Assembly: GCA_002403375.1 (NCBI GenBank) | Contig: DHHQ01000013.1 | Coordinates: forward strand, 229,173-293,172 | Length of the DNA stretch: 64,000 bases | From: Thiobacillus denitrificans | GTDB lineage: Bacteria; Pseudomonadota; Gammaproteobacteria; Burkholderiales; Thiobacillaceae | Direction: 5' to 3' | Shown: positions 1 to 10,639 of the stretch, piece by piece | Numbering within the stretch: the first letter of the stretch is position 1 | Layout of the letters: each line of letters starts with the position of its first letter | Translations under genes and position numbers: made by a program | The notes under the pieces: model-generated | Seen by the model: the letters and a program-made list of their open reading frames with translations, nothing else | Databases searched by the model: none | What the model was told of the DNA's origin: nothing

Positions 1-8
1 GATGGTAG

Positions 9-35
9 AAAACGGCGCCCCGGGCGCCGTTTTCT
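9..35 (+). terminator. Intrinsic terminator of the gene left of the window
   Basis: A perfect GC-rich inverted repeat (arms 9-20 and 22-33, the innermost pairs forming the loop) runs into a T-rich tract. It probably ends the gene just outside the left edge. In betaproteobacteria the gene before lapA is usually ihfB, but that gene is not visible here. Confidence 0.75.
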
Positions 36-101
36 TTTCCGGCGAGCTTTTTGAAGGCGGCCTGCAAAGGTAGAATGGACGCCATTCTGACGCGGACGAC
101 C

Positions 102-392
102 ATGAAAAGACTCACTCGTTACCTGGGGCTGGCGGCGAAGCTGGTGGTGTTCCTGCTGGTGCTCGCTTTCGCCCTCAAGAACAGCCACAGCGTCACGTTC
201 AACTCCTTCCTCGGCTATGTCTGGCAGGCGCCGCTGATCGTGATGCTCGGCCTCGCCTTCGTGCTGGGCGCGCTGACCGGCGTGCTCGCCCTGTTGCCGA
301 CGCTGTTCCGCATGCGCCGCGAGCTCACCCGCAAGCCGGCGCCTGCCGAGGCGGACACGCTGACCCTGCCCACCGACATGCCGGTCGTCTAA
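102..392 (+). CDS. lapA: LapA-domain inner-membrane protein
   Basis: A 96-residue protein of the LapA (DUF1049) family, usually about 100 residues. Two membrane segments are visible, at about residues 8-25 and 42-65, followed by a short charged cytoplasmic tail. LapA is the small partner of LapB, which controls turnover of the LPS-committing enzyme LpxC at the inner membrane. The ATG at 102 is chosen because the protein then begins with a short basic stretch before the first membrane segment; an upstream start at 51 would add residues untypical of the family. lapB follows after 5 bases, so the two are probably cotranscribed. Confidence 0.88.
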   Translation: MKRLTRYLGLAAKLVVFLLVLAFALKNSHSVTFNSFLGYVWQAPLIVMLGLAFVLGALTGVLALLPTLFRMRRELTRKPAPAEADTLTLPTDMPVV

Positions 393-397
393 CGGGC

Positions 398-1564
398 ATG
401 GAATTCGAGTTCTGGTGGCTGCTGGCGTTTCCCCTGTTCTTCGTGCTGGGGTGGCTGGCGGCGCGGGTCGACATCCGCCAGGTCGTCACCGAATCGCGCG
501 CGCTGCCCAATTCCTACTTCCGCGGACTCAATTTCCTGCTCAACGAGCAGCCCGACAAGGCGATCGAGGCCTTTCTCGAGGTCGTCAAGCTCGAGCCCGA
601 GACCATCGACCTCCACTTCGCGCTCGGCGGACTGTTTCGCCGCCGCGGTGAAATCGACCGCGCGATCCGCATGCACGAAAACCTGCTCGAGCGCGAGGGG
701 CTCGCCGAGGAGCAGCGCCTGCGCGCGATGAGCGAACTCGGCCAGGACTACCTGAAGGCGGGCCTGCTCGACCGCGCCGAGCAGGTCTTCGGCAAGCTGC
801 TGGAAACGCCTCAGCACGGGCTCGCGCGTACCTACCTGCTGGAAATCTACGTGCAGGAGAAGGACTGGCAGAAGGCCATCGACGCCGCGCGCATCCTGGA
901 GAAGGACACGAGCAAGCCGCTCAATCCCGAGATCGCGCATTTCCACTGCGAGCTTGCGCTGCTGGAAGCGGCGAAGGGCAACCCCGACGCCGCGGCCGCG
1001 CATCTGCAGCAGGCGCTCGCCACCAATCGGCAGTCGGTGCGTGCCAACCTGATGGCCGGCGACCTCGACGCGGCCGCGGGGCGGCACGAGGCTGCGATCG
1101 CCGACTGGCGCATGGTCGAGACGCAGAGCGCCGCGCACATGGCGCTGGTGGTGGATCGCGTGCTCGGCAGCTATCGCCAGCTCGGCCGGCTGTCCGAGGG
1201 CGTGCAGTGGCTGCGTGCGCTGTTCGCCCGCCAGCCGTCGCCGGACGTGTTCAGCGCGCTCTATCTTGCGGTCGCCGAAACCGAGGGCGCCGAGGCGGCG
1301 AGCCAGCTGGCGCGGGAGGAGCTGCGGCGCAATCCCAGCCTGCGCACGCTGGACCGGCTGCTCGAGGCCGAGCTCATCACCGCGAGCCCAGAGCAGCGCG
1401 AGCTGCTGCAGGTCGAAAAGAGCCTGGTCGCCTCGCACAGCCAGCGCATGATGCGCTACCAGTGCGGCAGTTGCGGGTTCAAGGCCAAGCAGTTCTTCTG
1501 GCGCTGCCCCGCTTGCGGACGCTGGGATACATTCGACCCCGAACGGCGCGAGGGTGAGGGGTGA
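398..1564 (+). CDS. lapB: LapB (YciM) lipopolysaccharide assembly protein
   Basis: 388 residues, the normal family length. An N-terminal membrane anchor (about residues 5-22) is followed by tandem TPR helices (about 36-330). A C-terminal rubredoxin-like knuckle has Cys356, Cys359, Cys370 and Cys373. In Escherichia coli LapB bridges LpxC and the protease FtsH and so sets the rate of LPS synthesis; all four metal-binding cysteines are kept here. It follows lapA by 5 bases and its stop overlaps an alternative GTG of pyrF, the usual lapA-lapB-pyrF operon. Confidence 0.95.
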   Translation: MEFEFWWLLAFPLFFVLGWLAARVDIRQVVTESRALPNSYFRGLNFLLNEQPDKAIEAFLEVVKLEPETIDLHFALGGLFRRRGEIDRAIRMHENLLEREGLAEEQRLRAMSELGQDYLKAGLLDRAEQVFGKLLETPQHGLARTYLLEIYVQEKDWQKAIDAARILEKDTSKPLNPEIAHFHCELALLEAAKGNPDAAAAHLQQALATNRQSVRANLMAGDLDAAAGRHEAAIADWRMVETQSAAHMALVVDRVLGSYRQLGRLSEGVQWLRALFARQPSPDVFSALYLAVAETEGAEAASQLAREELRRNPSLRTLDRLLEAELITASPEQRELLQVEKSLVASHSQRMMRYQCGSCGFKAKQFFWRCPACGRWDTFDPERREGEG

Positions 1565-1602
1565 GCCCAGGGGGTCAGGATTCAGGGGGCAGGGAACAAA
1601 GA

Positions 1603-2298
1603 ATGACGCATAAGGTAATTGTGGCGCTGGACTTTGCCGATGCGGCGCCGGCGCTGGCGCTCGTGGACAGGCTCGATCCCGCGCTGTGCCGGCTCAAGGT
1701 GGGCAAGGAGCTGTTCACCGCGGCGGGCCCGGAACTGGTGCGGGCGCTGGTGGCGCGCGGCTTCGAAGTCTTCCTCGACCTCAAGTTCCACGACATTCCC
1801 AATACCGTGGGCGCGGCGTGCCGCGCGGCGGCGCGCCTCGGCGTGTGGATGCTGAACGTCCATGCCTCGGGGGGGCGCCGGATGATGGCTGCGGCGCGCG
1901 AAGCGATCGCGGATCTGCCCGAGCCGCCGCTGCTGATCGGCGTCACGGTGCTGACCAGCATGAGCGCGGAGGATCTGGGCGAGGTCGGCGTGACCGATGC
2001 GCCGGCGGAGCAGGTGCGGCGGCTGGCACGGCTGACGCAAGCCTGCAAACTCGACGGCGTAGTCTGCTCGGCGCAGGAGGCGGCGGTGCTGCGCGCGGAC
2101 CTCGGCCCGGAATTCCGTCTGGTGACGCCGGGCATCCGCCCGGCCGGCGCCGATTCCGGCGACCAGCGCCGGGTGATGACGCCGTCGGACGCACTGCGTT
2201 CCGGGGCGACCGACCTCGTGATCGGCCGGCCGATCACCGGCGCGGCCGATCCGCTGGCGGCGCTCAGGGCGATCCGGGACGAGATACAAGACCTTTAG
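1603..2298 (+). CDS. pyrF: Orotidine 5'-phosphate decarboxylase
   Basis: 231 residues, last step of UMP synthesis (OMP to UMP plus CO2). The substrate-binding lysine lies in RLKVGKELF and the catalytic Asp-Lys-Asp network in [10 protein letters not shown]. The phosphate-binding end reads VIGRPIT. This is the short type I enzyme of proteobacteria. The ATG at 1603 is preferred because the family begins just before the ALDFA strand; a GTG at 1561 overlapping the lapB stop would add 14 low-complexity residues. Confidence 0.95.
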   Translation: MTHKVIVALDFADAAPALALVDRLDPALCRLKVGKELFTAAGPELVRALVARGFEVFLDLKFHDIPNTVGAACRAAARLGVWMLNVHASGGRRMMAAAREAIADLPEPPLLIGVTVLTSMSAEDLGEVGVTDAPAEQVRRLARLTQACKLDGVVCSAQEAAVLRADLGPEFRLVTPGIRPAGADSGDQRRVMTPSDALRSGATDLVIGRPITGAADPLAALRAIRDEIQDL

Positions 2299-2308
2299 GG
2301 AGACTGTT

Positions 2309-3631
2309 GTGAAAATTACCGTGATCGGCACCGGCTACGTCGGCCTGGTGACCGGAACCTGCCTGGCCGAGGTCGGCAACGAGGTGCTCTGCCTCGACGT
2401 CGACCCCAACAAGATCGAAATCCTCAAATCCGGAGGCATCCCGATCTACGAGCCGGGGCTGGAAGACATGGTGAAGCGCAACGTCGCCGCGGGGCGGCTG
2501 TCCTTCACGACCAACGTCGAGGAATCGGTCGCCTTCGGCCAGATCCAGTTCATCGCCGTCGGCACCCCGCCCGACGAGGACGGCTCGGCCGACCTGCAGT
2601 ACGTGGTGGCGGCGGCGCGCAACATCGGCCGCCACATGCAGGACTACAAGCTGGTGGTCGACAAGTCGACGGTTCCGGTCGGCACCGCCGACAAGGTCAG
2701 GGCCGCGCTCGCCGACGAACTGGCGAAGCGCGGTGCGGCGATTGAATTCGACGTCGCGTCCAACCCGGAATTCCTCAAGGAGGGTGCGGCGGTCGAGGAC
2801 TTCATGAAGCCCGATCGCGTCGTCATCGGCACCGACAGCGAGCGCGCGACCGCCTTGCTGCGACAGCTGTACGCACCGTTCCAGCGCAACCACGACCGGC
2901 TGACGGTCATGGACGTGAGGAGCGCCGAGCTGACCAAGTACGCCGCCAACGCCATGCTGGCGACGCGCATTTCCTTCATGAACGAACTCGCGGTGCTCGC
3001 CGAGAAGCTCGGCGCCGACATCGAGATGGTGCGCCACGGCATCGGCTCCGACCCGCGCATCGGCTATCACTTCCTGTACGCCGGCTGCGGCTACGGCGGC
3101 TCGTGCTTCCCCAAGGACGTGCAGGCATTGCGGCGCACCGCAGAGGAGAACGGCGTCCCCCTGCGCGTGCTCGACGCGGTGGAAAACGCCAACGACGCGC
3201 AGAAGCAGGTCCTCGTCGACAAGCTGACCGCGCGCTTCGGCAAGGACCTGAGCGGCAAGCGCTTCGCCATGTGGGGCCTGGCGTTCAAGCCCAACACCGA
3301 CGACATGCGCGAGGCGCCCAGCCGCACCATGCTCGAGGCACTGTGGGCGATGGGCGCGAGCGTGTCCGCGTACGACCCGGCGGCGATGGAGGAAACCCGC
3401 CGCATCTACGGCGAGCGCGCCGACCTGCTGCTGGTCGACAGCCCGATGGACGCGCTGAAGGGCGCCGATGCGCTGTTGATCGTCACCGAGTGGAAGGTGT
3501 TCCGCAGCCCCAACTTCGACACCATGAAGGCGCTGCTGAAGTCTCCGCTGGTGTTCGACGGCCGCAACCTCTACGAGCCTGCGTCGATGCGCGAGCTCGG
3601 CTTCGAGTATTTCCCGATCGGACGTCAGTAA
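2309..3631 (+). CDS. ugd: UDP-glucose 6-dehydrogenase
   Basis: 440 residues, oxidises UDP-glucose to UDP-glucuronate with two NAD+, a precursor for capsule, exopolysaccharide or lipid A modification. The N-terminal Rossmann loop is [11 protein letters not shown] and the catalytic cysteine sits at about residue 266 in [12 protein letters not shown]. The C-terminal UDP-binding domain contains [16 protein letters not shown]. Translation starts at GTG with a clear AGGGAGA ribosome site. It lies 10 bases after pyrF and 3 bases before cysM, so it is probably part of the same transcript. Confidence 0.95.
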   Translation: MKITVIGTGYVGLVTGTCLAEVGNEVLCLDVDPNKIEILKSGGIPIYEPGLEDMVKRNVAAGRLSFTTNVEESVAFGQIQFIAVGTPPDEDGSADLQYVVAAARNIGRHMQDYKLVVDKSTVPVGTADKVRAALADELAKRGAAIEFDVASNPEFLKEGAAVEDFMKPDRVVIGTDSERATALLRQLYAPFQRNHDRLTVMDVRSAELTKYAANAMLATRISFMNELAVLAEKLGADIEMVRHGIGSDPRIGYHFLYAGCGYGGSCFPKDVQALRRTAEENGVPLRVLDAVENANDAQKQVLVDKLTARFGKDLSGKRFAMWGLAFKPNTDDMREAPSRTMLEALWAMGASVSAYDPAAMEETRRIYGERADLLLVDSPMDALKGADALLIVTEWKVFRSPNFDTMKALLKSPLVFDGRNLYEPASMRELGFEYFPIGRQ

Positions 3632-3634
3632 GCC

Positions 3635-4522
3635 ATGTACAAGACGATCGAGGATACGGTCGGCAACACCCCGCTGGTGCGCCTGAAGCGCATGCCCGGC
3701 ACGACCAGCAACGTCGTGCTGGTCAAGCTCGAAGGCAACAACCCGGCCGGATCGGTGAAGGACCGCCCGGCGCTGTCGATGATCGAGCGCGCCGAGGCGC
3801 GCGGGGAAATCAAGCCGGGCGACACCCTGATCGAGGCGACCAGCGGCAACACCGGCATCGCGCTGGCGATGGCGGCGGCGATGCGCGGCTACCGGATGAT
3901 TCTCATCATGCCCGAGCACCTGTCGATCGAGCGCCGCCAGACGATGCGCGCCTTCGGCGCCGAGCTCAGGCTCGTCAGCAAGGCGGCCGGCATGGAGGGC
4001 GCGCGCGACCTGGCGAACGAGCTGGAGCAGCAGGGCGTCGGCAAGGTCCTCGACCAGTTCGCCAACCCGGACAACCCCGAGGCGCACTACCGCACCACCG
4101 GCCCTGAGATCTGGCGAGACACCGAGGGGAAAATCACCCACTTCGTCTCCAGCATGGGCACGACCGGCACCATCATGGGCTGCTCGCGCTACCTCAAGGA
4201 GCAGAACCCGGCGATCCAGGTCGTCGGCGTACAGCCGACCGAGGGCGCGCAGATTCCCGGCATCCGCAAGTGGCCGGCGGAATACGTGCCGAAGATCTGC
4301 GACCCGAGCCGCGTCGACCGCATGATCTACGTCAGCCAGGAGGACGCCGAGGAGACCACCCGGCGCCTGGCGCGCGAGGAAGGCATCTTCGCCGGCATCT
4401 CGTCCGGCGGCGCGCTGTGGGCGGCGCTGCAGGTATCGAAGGAAGTCGAGAACGCGGTCATCGTCTCCATCGTCTGCGACCGCGGCGACCGCTACCTGTC
4501 CACCGGCGTGTTCCCGGCCTGA
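3635..4522 (+). CDS. cysM: Cysteine synthase B
   Basis: 295 residues, PLP-dependent formation of cysteine from O-acetylserine and sulfide or thiosulfate. The Schiff-base lysine is Lys42 in SVKDRPA, and the substrate loop TSGNTG is at residues 69-74. The length and the Arg-rich active-site region (EHLSIERRQTMRAFGAEL) favour the CysM rather than the CysK branch. CysM can use thiosulfate, which would suit a sulfur oxidiser, but that host lifestyle is only inferred. It starts 3 bases after ugd. Confidence 0.93.
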   Translation: MYKTIEDTVGNTPLVRLKRMPGTTSNVVLVKLEGNNPAGSVKDRPALSMIERAEARGEIKPGDTLIEATSGNTGIALAMAAAMRGYRMILIMPEHLSIERRQTMRAFGAELRLVSKAAGMEGARDLANELEQQGVGKVLDQFANPDNPEAHYRTTGPEIWRDTEGKITHFVSSMGTTGTIMGCSRYLKEQNPAIQVVGVQPTEGAQIPGIRKWPAEYVPKICDPSRVDRMIYVSQEDAEETTRRLAREEGIFAGISSGGALWAALQVSKEVENAVIVSIVCDRGDRYLSTGVFPA

Positions 4523-4661
4523 TGTGCGGCCTCAATAATCTACTGCGCGGGCGCGTCCGGTGCTCGGAATCCTCATGGACTTCCAGGTACATTCCGCTTC
4601 CTGCGCTCCGGGTGCACCCGGCTGGCGCCCGCTCGCGACGATTCCTGAGGCCGCACTAGCG

Positions 4662-6017
4662 ATGGCCAAGGCGAAGACGGTCTACACCTGCACCGAATGC
4701 GGCGGCACCTCGCCGAAGTGGCAGGGGCAGTGCCCGGCGTGCAACGCCTGGAACACCCTGGTCGAGACGATCGCCGAGTCGGCAAAGCCGCGCTTCGCCT
4801 CGCTTGCGACGACGAGCACCGTGCAGATGCTGCACGACGTCGAGGCCTCCGAGGAAAGCCGCATCGCCACCGACATCGGCGAGCTCGATCGCGTGCTCGG
4901 CGGCGGCCTGGTGCCGGGCGGGGTGACGCTGATCGGCGGTGATCCCGGCATCGGCAAGTCGACCTTGCTGCTGCAGGCGCTGGCCGGGCTTTCCGGCCGC
5001 ATGAAGACCCTCTACGTCAGCGGCGAGGAGTCGGCGCGCCAGGTCGCGCTGCGCGCGCGCCGGCTGAGTCTTCCCGAAACCGATCTGCCGGTGCTGCCGG
5101 AGATCCGCTTGGAGGCCATCCTCGCGCAGCTCGAAGCGATGAAGCCCGAGGTCGCGGTGATCGACTCGATCCAGACCGTTTACTCCGAGGCGCTGACCTC
5201 CGCCCCCGGCTCGGTGGCGCAGGTGCGCGAGTGCGCGGCGCAGCTGACGCGCCACGCCAAGCAGACCGGCACCGCGATCATCCTGGTCGGCCACGTCACC
5301 AAGGAAGGCGCGATCGCGGGTCCGCGCGTGCTCGAGCACATCGTCGACACGGTGCTGTATTTCGAGGGCGATACCGGATCGAGCTTTCGTCTCGTGCGCG
5401 CGTTCAAGAACCGCTTCGGTGCGGTCAACGAGATCGGCGTATTCGCGATGACCGAGAAGGGCCTGAAGGGCGTGTCCAACCCCTCGGCGATCTTCCTGTC
5501 GCGCCACGGCGAGCCGGTGCCCGGTTCGTGCGTGCTGGTGACGCAGGAAGGCACGCGGCCGCTCCTGGTCGAGATCCAGGCGCTGGTCGATTCCAGCCAT
5601 GCGCCGAGCCCGCGGCGGTTGTCGGTCGGCCTCGAGCAGAACCGGCTCGCCATGCTGCTGGCGGTGCTGCACCGCCACGCGGGGATCGCCTGCTTCGACC
5701 AGGACGTGTTCGTCAACGCCGTCGGCGGGGTGAAGATCAGCGAGCCCGCCGCCGACCTGGCCGTGCTCGCGGCGATCGTGTCGTCGTTGCGCAGCCAGCC
5801 GCTGCCCGACAAGCTGGTGATGTTCGGCGAAGTGGGCCTCGCCGGCGAGATCCGCCCGGTGCAGCGCGGCCAGGAGCGTCTCAAAGAGGCCGCCAAGCTC
5901 GGCTTCACCCAGGCCATCGTGCCGGCCGCCAACCAGCCCAAGCAGAAGATCGCCGGCATGACGGTGCACGGGGTGCAGCGGCTCGACGAGGCGATCCGCC
6001 TGTTCCGGGAAGGCTGA
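4662..6017 (+). CDS. radA: DNA repair protein RadA
   Basis: 451 residues. The N-terminal zinc finger has Cys10, Cys13, Cys24 and Cys27. It is followed by a RecA-like ATPase with Walker A GGDPGIGKST at about residue 92, the RadA-specific KNRFG motif (FKNRFGAVNEIGVF), and a C-terminal Lon-type domain. RadA is a branch-migration helicase that extends recombination intermediates. The ATG at 4662 places the zinc finger at the normal position. The 139 bases after cysM show no clear hairpin. It ends 7 bases from the convergent prfC. Confidence 0.95.
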   Translation: MAKAKTVYTCTECGGTSPKWQGQCPACNAWNTLVETIAESAKPRFASLATTSTVQMLHDVEASEESRIATDIGELDRVLGGGLVPGGVTLIGGDPGIGKSTLLLQALAGLSGRMKTLYVSGEESARQVALRARRLSLPETDLPVLPEIRLEAILAQLEAMKPEVAVIDSIQTVYSEALTSAPGSVAQVRECAAQLTRHAKQTGTAIILVGHVTKEGAIAGPRVLEHIVDTVLYFEGDTGSSFRLVRAFKNRFGAVNEIGVFAMTEKGLKGVSNPSAIFLSRHGEPVPGSCVLVTQEGTRPLLVEIQALVDSSHAPSPRRLSVGLEQNRLAMLLAVLHRHAGIACFDQDVFVNAVGGVKISEPAADLAVLAAIVSSLRSQPLPDKLVMFGEVGLAGEIRPVQRGQERLKEAAKLGFTQAIVPAANQPKQKIAGMTVHGVQRLDEAIRLFREG

Positions 6018-6024
6018 GCGGCGG

Positions 6025-7656
6025 CTACCCCATCACCTGCCCGTGCTCCCGCGTGTCGTGGAACGCGACCTTGGGCCAGCGCTCCTGCGCGAGCTGCAGG
6101 TTGACGCGGGTGTCGGCCAGATAGACCAGGTTGCCGTCGACGTCCTTCGCCAGCCGCAATGAGTTCGCCTTGGTGAATTCGGCGAGGTGCTGGGCGTCGG
6201 GGCAGGTGACCCAGCGCGCGGTGTGGATGCCGGCGTTCTCGAACGTGGCGTCGACGCCGTATTCGGTCCTGAGCCGATGCGCGACGATCTCGAACTGCAG
6301 CGGGCCGACCGCGCCGATCAGGAGCGTGTTGTCGGCGAAGGGCGCGAACACCTGCACCGCGCCTTCCTCGCCGAGTTCCAGCAGACCCTTGTTCAGCTGC
6401 TTGGCGCGCAGCGGGTCGCGCAGGCGCGGCTTGGAGAACAGCTCGGGGGCGAAGTAGGGGATGCCCTTGAACTGCAGCGCCTCGCCTTCGGTGAGGGTGT
6501 CGCCGATCTGCAGCTGGCCGTGGTTGTGGATGCCGATGATGTCGCCGGCGACGGCGTCGTCCGAGCGCTGCCGCTCGTTGGCCATGAAGACGACCGCGTT
6601 GGCGATCTTCATGTCCTTGCCGGTACGCCGGTGGCGCACCTTCATCCCCGGCGAGTAGCGGCCCGAGCAGACGCGGAAGAACGCGATGCGGTCGCGATGC
6701 TGCGGGTCCATGTTGGCCTGGATCTTGAACACGAAGCCGGTGAACTTGGGTTCGGTGGGATCGACGACGCGCTCGACCGCCTCGCGCGGCTGCGGCGGCG
6801 GCGCCCAGTCCGAGAGCGCGCGCAGCACCTCGCGCACGCCGAAGTTGTTGATCCCGGAGCCGAAGAACACCGGCGTCTGACGGCCGGCGAGGAAGTCGTC
6901 GAGGTCGAAGGTGGCACCCGCGCCGCGCACGAGTTCGACCTCGCCGAGCAGCGTGTCGGCCTCGAGCGGGAACAGCTCGCGCAGTTTCGTCTCCCCGAGC
7001 CCCTGCAGCGACTCGAACTGCTGGTTCGCATTTTCCTCGCCCGCCTTGAAGCGCAGGATCTCGTCGTGGATCAGGTGGTAGACGCCCTGGAAGCGCTTGC
7101 CCATGCCGATCGGCCACGTCACCGGCGCGCAGTGGATCTTCAGGATCGACTCGATCTCGTCGAGCAGTTCCAGCGGCTCGCGCACCTCGCGGTCGAGCTT
7201 GTTGATGAAGGTGATGATGGGCGTGTCGCGCAGGCGGCAGACTTCCAGCAGCTTGATCGTCTGTTCCTCGACGCCCTTGGCGGCGTCGACGACCATGATC
7301 GCGGCGTCGACCGCGGTCAGCACGCGGTAGGTGTCTTCCGAAAAGTCCTTGTGGCCGGGCGTGTCGAGCAGGTTGAACACGCAGTCGCCGTAGGAGAACT
7401 GCATCACCGAACTCGCCACCGAGATGCCGCGCTCCTGCTCAACCGCCATCCAGTCCGAGGTGGCGAACTTGCCGCTCTTCTTCGCCTTGACCGTGCCGGC
7501 CATCTGGATCGCGCCGCCGAACAGCAGCAGCTTTTCGGTGAGCGTCGTCTTGCCGGCGTCGGGGTGGGAGATGATCGCGAAGGTGCGGCGTTTCCTGACG
7601 TCGCGCGCGAGGGCAGTGTCGCCGGTCTGCGCCGGCGCGGTTTGGGTAGCTTCCAT
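6025..7656 (-). CDS. prfC: Peptide chain release factor 3
   Basis: 543 residues, a translational GTPase that removes RF1 or RF2 from the ribosome after termination. G1 is [10 protein letters not shown]3 DTPGHKDFS and G4 NKLDRE, followed by the RF3 beta-barrel and C-terminal domains. The ATG at 7656 is chosen over an upstream TTG at 7683, although neither has a convincing ribosome site. Transcribed towards radA and isolated from other genes on its strand. Confidence 0.94.
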   Translation of the reverse strand: MEATQTAPAQTGDTALARDVRKRRTFAIISHPDAGKTTLTEKLLLFGGAIQMAGTVKAKKSGKFATSDWMAVEQERGISVASSVMQFSYGDCVFNLLDTPGHKDFSEDTYRVLTAVDAAIMVVDAAKGVEEQTIKLLEVCRLRDTPIITFINKLDREVREPLELLDEIESILKIHCAPVTWPIGMGKRFQGVYHLIHDEILRFKAGEENANQQFESLQGLGETKLRELFPLEADTLLGEVELVRGAGATFDLDDFLAGRQTPVFFGSGINNFGVREVLRALSDWAPPPQPREAVERVVDPTEPKFTGFVFKIQANMDPQHRDRIAFFRVCSGRYSPGMKVRHRRTGKDMKIANAVVFMANERQRSDDAVAGDIIGIHNHGQLQIGDTLTEGEALQFKGIPYFAPELFSKPRLRDPLRAKQLNKGLLELGEEGAVQVFAPFADNTLLIGAVGPLQFEIVAHRLRTEYGVDATFENAGIHTARWVTCPDAQHLAEFTKANSLRLAKDVDGNLVYLADTRVNLQLAQERWPKVAFHDTREHGQVMG

Positions 7657-7754
7657 CGGGGAGGACAAGACGGTCAACAGCAATCCGGCATTTTACCGGA
7701 GTCGGGGGCGCTTGACCCGCCGGCGCAGCGGACCATGCGGGATGCCTGAAAAGA

Positions 7755-7784
7755 CGAAAGCCTGGTCGGATGACCAGGCTTTCG
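7755..7784 (-). terminator. Terminator of the tRNA-Ser/tRNA-Arg unit
   Basis: A perfect 13-bp stem (7755-7767 with 7772-7784, loop GGAT on the plus strand) is followed on the minus strand by TCTTTTC. It lies 5 bases beyond the CCA end of tRNA-Arg and so ends the tRNA transcript. Confidence 0.8.
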
Positions 7785-7789
7785 ATGTA

Positions 7790-7866
7790 TGGTGCGCCCG
7801 AAGAGATTCGAACTCCTGACCCCTTGGTTCGTAGCCAAGTACTCTATCCAGCTGAGCTACGGGCGC
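7790..7866 (-). tRNA. tRNA-Arg (anticodon ACG)
   Basis: 77 bases including an encoded CCA. The acceptor stem GCGCCCG pairs with CGGGCGC and the T loop is GTTCGAATC. The anticodon loop CTACGAA sits on a CTTGG/CCAAG stem and gives anticodon ACG, read as ICG after deamination. It follows tRNA-Ser by 58 bases on the same strand. Confidence 0.95.
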
Positions 7867-7924
7867 TTTGAAGGTTGCGCATTATACGCAGGTTTTGCGC
7901 ATCTTGCACCAACTTCTGTTGGTT

Positions 7925-8018
7925 TGGCGGAGACGGAGGGATTCGAACCCTCGATACAGGTTTAAGCCCGTATGCTCCCTTAGCAGGGGAGTACCTTCAA
8001 CCTCTCGGCCACGTCTCC
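7925..8018 (-). tRNA. tRNA-Ser (anticodon GCT)
   Basis: 94 bases with encoded CCA and the long variable arm of a class II tRNA. The acceptor GGAGACG pairs with CGTCTCC. The anticodon loop CTGCTAA on a CTCCC/GGGAG stem gives anticodon GCT for AGC and AGU codons. Downstream of lysC on the same strand. Confidence 0.95.
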
Positions 8019-8021
8019 GAA

Positions 8022-8052
8022 CCGCCGCGCATTGTATCGGAATGCGCGGCGG
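8022..8052 (-). promoter_or_regulatory. Hairpin with a possible -10 box upstream of tRNA-Ser
   Basis: A perfect 12-bp inverted repeat (8022-8033 and 8041-8052, 7-base loop) separates lysC from tRNA-Ser. It has no T tract in either direction. Read on the minus strand it contains GATACAAT about 13 bases before the mature tRNA end, which could be a -10 element; I see no good -35. It may therefore be a promoter or a processing hairpin. Confidence 0.4.
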
Positions 8053-8072
8053 AAAGCCACCTTGGCAGCACC

Positions 8073-9302
8073 TCAGGCGGCGGTCTTGTCGAGTTCGAAG
8101 GCCTGATGGAGCGCGCGCACGGCGAGCTCCATGTACTTGTCCTCGACCACGACCGAGATCTTGATCTCGGACGTCGAGATCATCTGCAGGTTGATGTTCT
8201 CCTTCGACAGCGTCTCGAACATCTTGCGCGCGACGCCGACGTGCGAGCGCATGCCGACGCCGACGATCGAGATCTTGGCGATCTTGTCGTCGCCTGTGAC
8301 TTCGCGCGCGCCGATGGCCGTCGCGGTCGCCTTGACGATTTCCAGCGCCTTCTTGAAGTCGTTGCGGTGGACGGTGAAGGTGAAGTCGGTGGTGTTCGCA
8401 TGGCCGACGTTCTGCACGATCATGTCGACGTCGACATTGGCGTCGGCCACCGGGCCGAGGATCTGGTAGGCGATGCCGGGGTGATCGGGCACGCCGACCA
8501 CGGTGATCTTGGCTTCGTCGCGGTTGAATGCGATGCCGGAGATGACGGGTTGTTCCATGTTGTCGTTTTCCTCGAAGGTGATGAGCGTGCCGTCGCCTTC
8601 GTCCTGAAAGCTGGACAGCACCCGCAGTTTGACTTTGTACTTGCCGGCGAATTCGACCGAGCGGATCTGCAGCACCTTGGAGCCGAGGCTCGCCATTTCG
8701 AGCATTTCCTCGAAGGTGATCGTCTTCAGCCGGCGCGCATCGGGCACGACGCGCGGATCGGTGGTGTAGACGCCGTCGACGTCGGTGTAGATCTGGCACT
8801 CGTCGGCCTTCAGCGCCGCCGCCAGCGCCACCCCGGTGGTGTCGGAGCCGCCGCGTCCCAGGGTGGTGATGTTGCCCTGTTCGTCGACGCCCTGGAAGCC
8901 GGCGACCACGACGACGTGGCCGGAATCCAGGTCGCGCCGCATGTTGGCCTCGTCGATGCCGAGGATGCGCGCCTTGGTGAAGGCGTTGTCGGTGAGGATG
9001 CGCACCTGGCTGCCGGTGTAGCTCCTGGCCTTCAGCCCGAGGTCCTTCAGCGCCATCGCGAGCAGCGCGATGGTGACCTGCTCGCCGGTCGACACCAGCA
9101 TGTCGAGCTCGCGCGGGTCGGGCGTGGCCTGGATGTCCTTGGCCAGCGCGATCAGGCGGTTGGTCTCGCCCGACATGGCGGAGAGCACGACCACCACCTG
9201 ATGCCCGAGCATTTTGAACTTGGCGACGCGCTCCGCCACTGCGCGGATGCGTTCGACGTTAGCGACCGAGGTGCCGCCGTATTTTTGTACGATGAGTGCC
9301 AT
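8073..9302 (-). CDS. lysC: Aspartate kinase
   Basis: 409 residues, the first step of the aspartate family (Lys, Thr, Met and diaminopimelate). The kinase domain opens with VQKYGGTSVANVERI and contains the RGGSDTT loop. Two C-terminal ACT domains (from about residue 265) bind the feedback amino acids. The length matches the single-function lysine/threonine-controlled enzymes of Pseudomonas and betaproteobacteria. The ATG at 9302 lacks a strong ribosome site. No riboswitch-like leader is visible upstream. Confidence 0.95.
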   Translation of the reverse strand: MALIVQKYGGTSVANVERIRAVAERVAKFKMLGHQVVVVLSAMSGETNRLIALAKDIQATPDPRELDMLVSTGEQVTIALLAMALKDLGLKARSYTGSQVRILTDNAFTKARILGIDEANMRRDLDSGHVVVVAGFQGVDEQGNITTLGRGGSDTTGVALAAALKADECQIYTDVDGVYTTDPRVVPDARRLKTITFEEMLEMASLGSKVLQIRSVEFAGKYKVKLRVLSSFQDEGDGTLITFEENDNMEQPVISGIAFNRDEAKITVVGVPDHPGIAYQILGPVADANVDVDMIVQNVGHANTTDFTFTVHRNDFKKALEIVKATATAIGAREVTGDDKIAKISIVGVGMRSHVGVARKMFETLSKENINLQMISTSEIKISVVVEDKYMELAVRALHQAFELDKTAA

Positions 9303-9340
9303 GATGGTTGAAAGTGAGTTAAGCGCGTGATTTTAAGGGA

Positions 9341-10639
9341 TTAACGCTCGAATAGCGCGATCGATTCCACATGCGCTGTGTGCGGGAACATGTTGGCGAC
9401 ACCGGCGGCCTGCAGCCGGTAGCCCTTCACGTGCACCAGCACCTCGGCGTCGCGTGCCAGCGTCGCGGGGTCGCAGGAGACGTAGACGATGCGCCGCGGG
9501 GCGCCCGCTTCTGGCAGCGACTTGACCACCTCGATGGCGCCCGAGCGCGGCGGGTCGATCAGCAGCTTGTCGAAGCGCCCCAGCGCGGCGAATTTCTCGG
9601 GCGTCATCTCGAACAGGTTGTCGACCACGAAATGCGCATTCGGCAACTGGTTGCGCAGCGCGTTCTCGCGGGCGCGGGCGACGAGTTCGGCGCTGCCCTC
9701 GATGCCGAGCACCTCGGCGCCGCTTCGCGCGATCGGCAGCGTGAAGTTGCCCAGCCCGCAGAACAGATCGGCGATGCGCTCGCCCGGCCGCGGGTCGAGC
9801 AGGCGCAGGGCGCGGCTCACCAGGGCGCGGTTGATCGCGGTGTTGACCTGGGTGAACTCGGTCGGCCGGAACGGCATGACGAGGCCGAACTCGGGCAGGC
9901 TGTAGCTGAGCTCGGGGGCGATATCGGGCCAGAACGGGCGCGCGGTCTCGGGCCCCTTGCGCTGCTCCCAGATCTGCACGCGGTGGGCGTCGGCGAACGC
10001 GCGCACGCGGACCGCGTCGTCGTCGGTCCACGGCTCGAGGAGGCGGAACACCAGCACGCTGACGTGCTCGCCGACGGCGAGCTCGATCTGCGGGATGCGG
10101 TCGGAATTCGACAGCTCGGTGATCAGCGCGCGCAGCGGTTGGATCAGCGCGGACACGTCGGGGGTGAGCACCTCGCAGCTCGCCATGTCGGCGATGAAGC
10201 TCGAGCGCTTCTCGTGGAAGCCGACCAGCACGCCGCCCTTCTTGTCGACCCGCCGCACCGACAGCCGCGCGCGGTGGCGGTAGCCCCAGGTCGGGCCGTG
10301 CAGCGCGCGCAGGATGATCTCGGGGTGGACCTTGCCGATGCGCGCCAGGTTCTCCTCCAGTACGCGCTGCTTGGCGGCGACCTGGGCGCTCGGCTCGAGG
10401 TGCTGCATCGAGCATCCGCCGCAGCGGCCGAAGTAGCGGCAGCGCGGCTCGGCGCGTTGGGCGCTGGCCTTCAGGATGTTCACGGCGTTGGCCGAGTTGT
10501 ACTTGGCGTGCTTGCGGAAGACCGCGATTTCGGCGCGCTCGCCGGCCAGCGCGCCGTCGACGAAGGTGACCTTGCCATCGATGCGGGCGACGCCGTGGCC
10601 CTCATGGTCGAGGGAAAGGATGTCGACGACGGGATTCAT
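9341..10639 (-). CDS. rlmD: 23S rRNA (uracil-1939-C5) methyltransferase RlmD
   Basis: 432 residues, SAM-dependent. An N-terminal TRAM domain is followed by an iron-sulfur motif [14 protein letters not shown], a Rossmann domain ([11 protein letters not shown]), and the nucleophile motif [12 protein letters not shown]. These features identify the RumA/RlmD group, which makes m5U1939 in 23S rRNA. The ATG at 10639 overlaps the stop of the exonuclease gene by 4 bases (ATGA), so the two are translationally coupled. Confidence 0.93.
   Translation of the reverse strand: MNPVVDILSLDHEGHGVARIDGKVTFVDGALAGERAEIAVFRKHAKYNSANAVNILKASAQRAEPRCRYFGRCGGCSMQHLEPSAQVAAKQRVLEENLARIGKVHPEIILRALHGPTWGYRHRARLSVRRVDKKGGVLVGFHEKRSSFIADMASCEVLTPDVSALIQPLRALITELSNSDRIPQIELAVGEHVSVLVFRLLEPWTDDDAVRVRAFADAHRVQIWEQRKGPETARPFWPDIAPELSYSLPEFGLVMPFRPTEFTQVNTAINRALVSRALRLLDPRPGERIADLFCGLGNFTLPIARSGAEVLGIEGSAELVARARENALRNQLPNAHFVVDNLFEMTPEKFAALGRFDKLLIDPPRSGAIEVVKSLPEAGAPRRIVYVSCDPATLARDAEVLVHVKGYRLQAAGVANMFPHTAHVESIALFER

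Noticed and set aside
6018..6024. Terminator between radA and prfC
   Set aside because: Only 7 bases separate the convergent genes and no hairpin with a T tract is visible.
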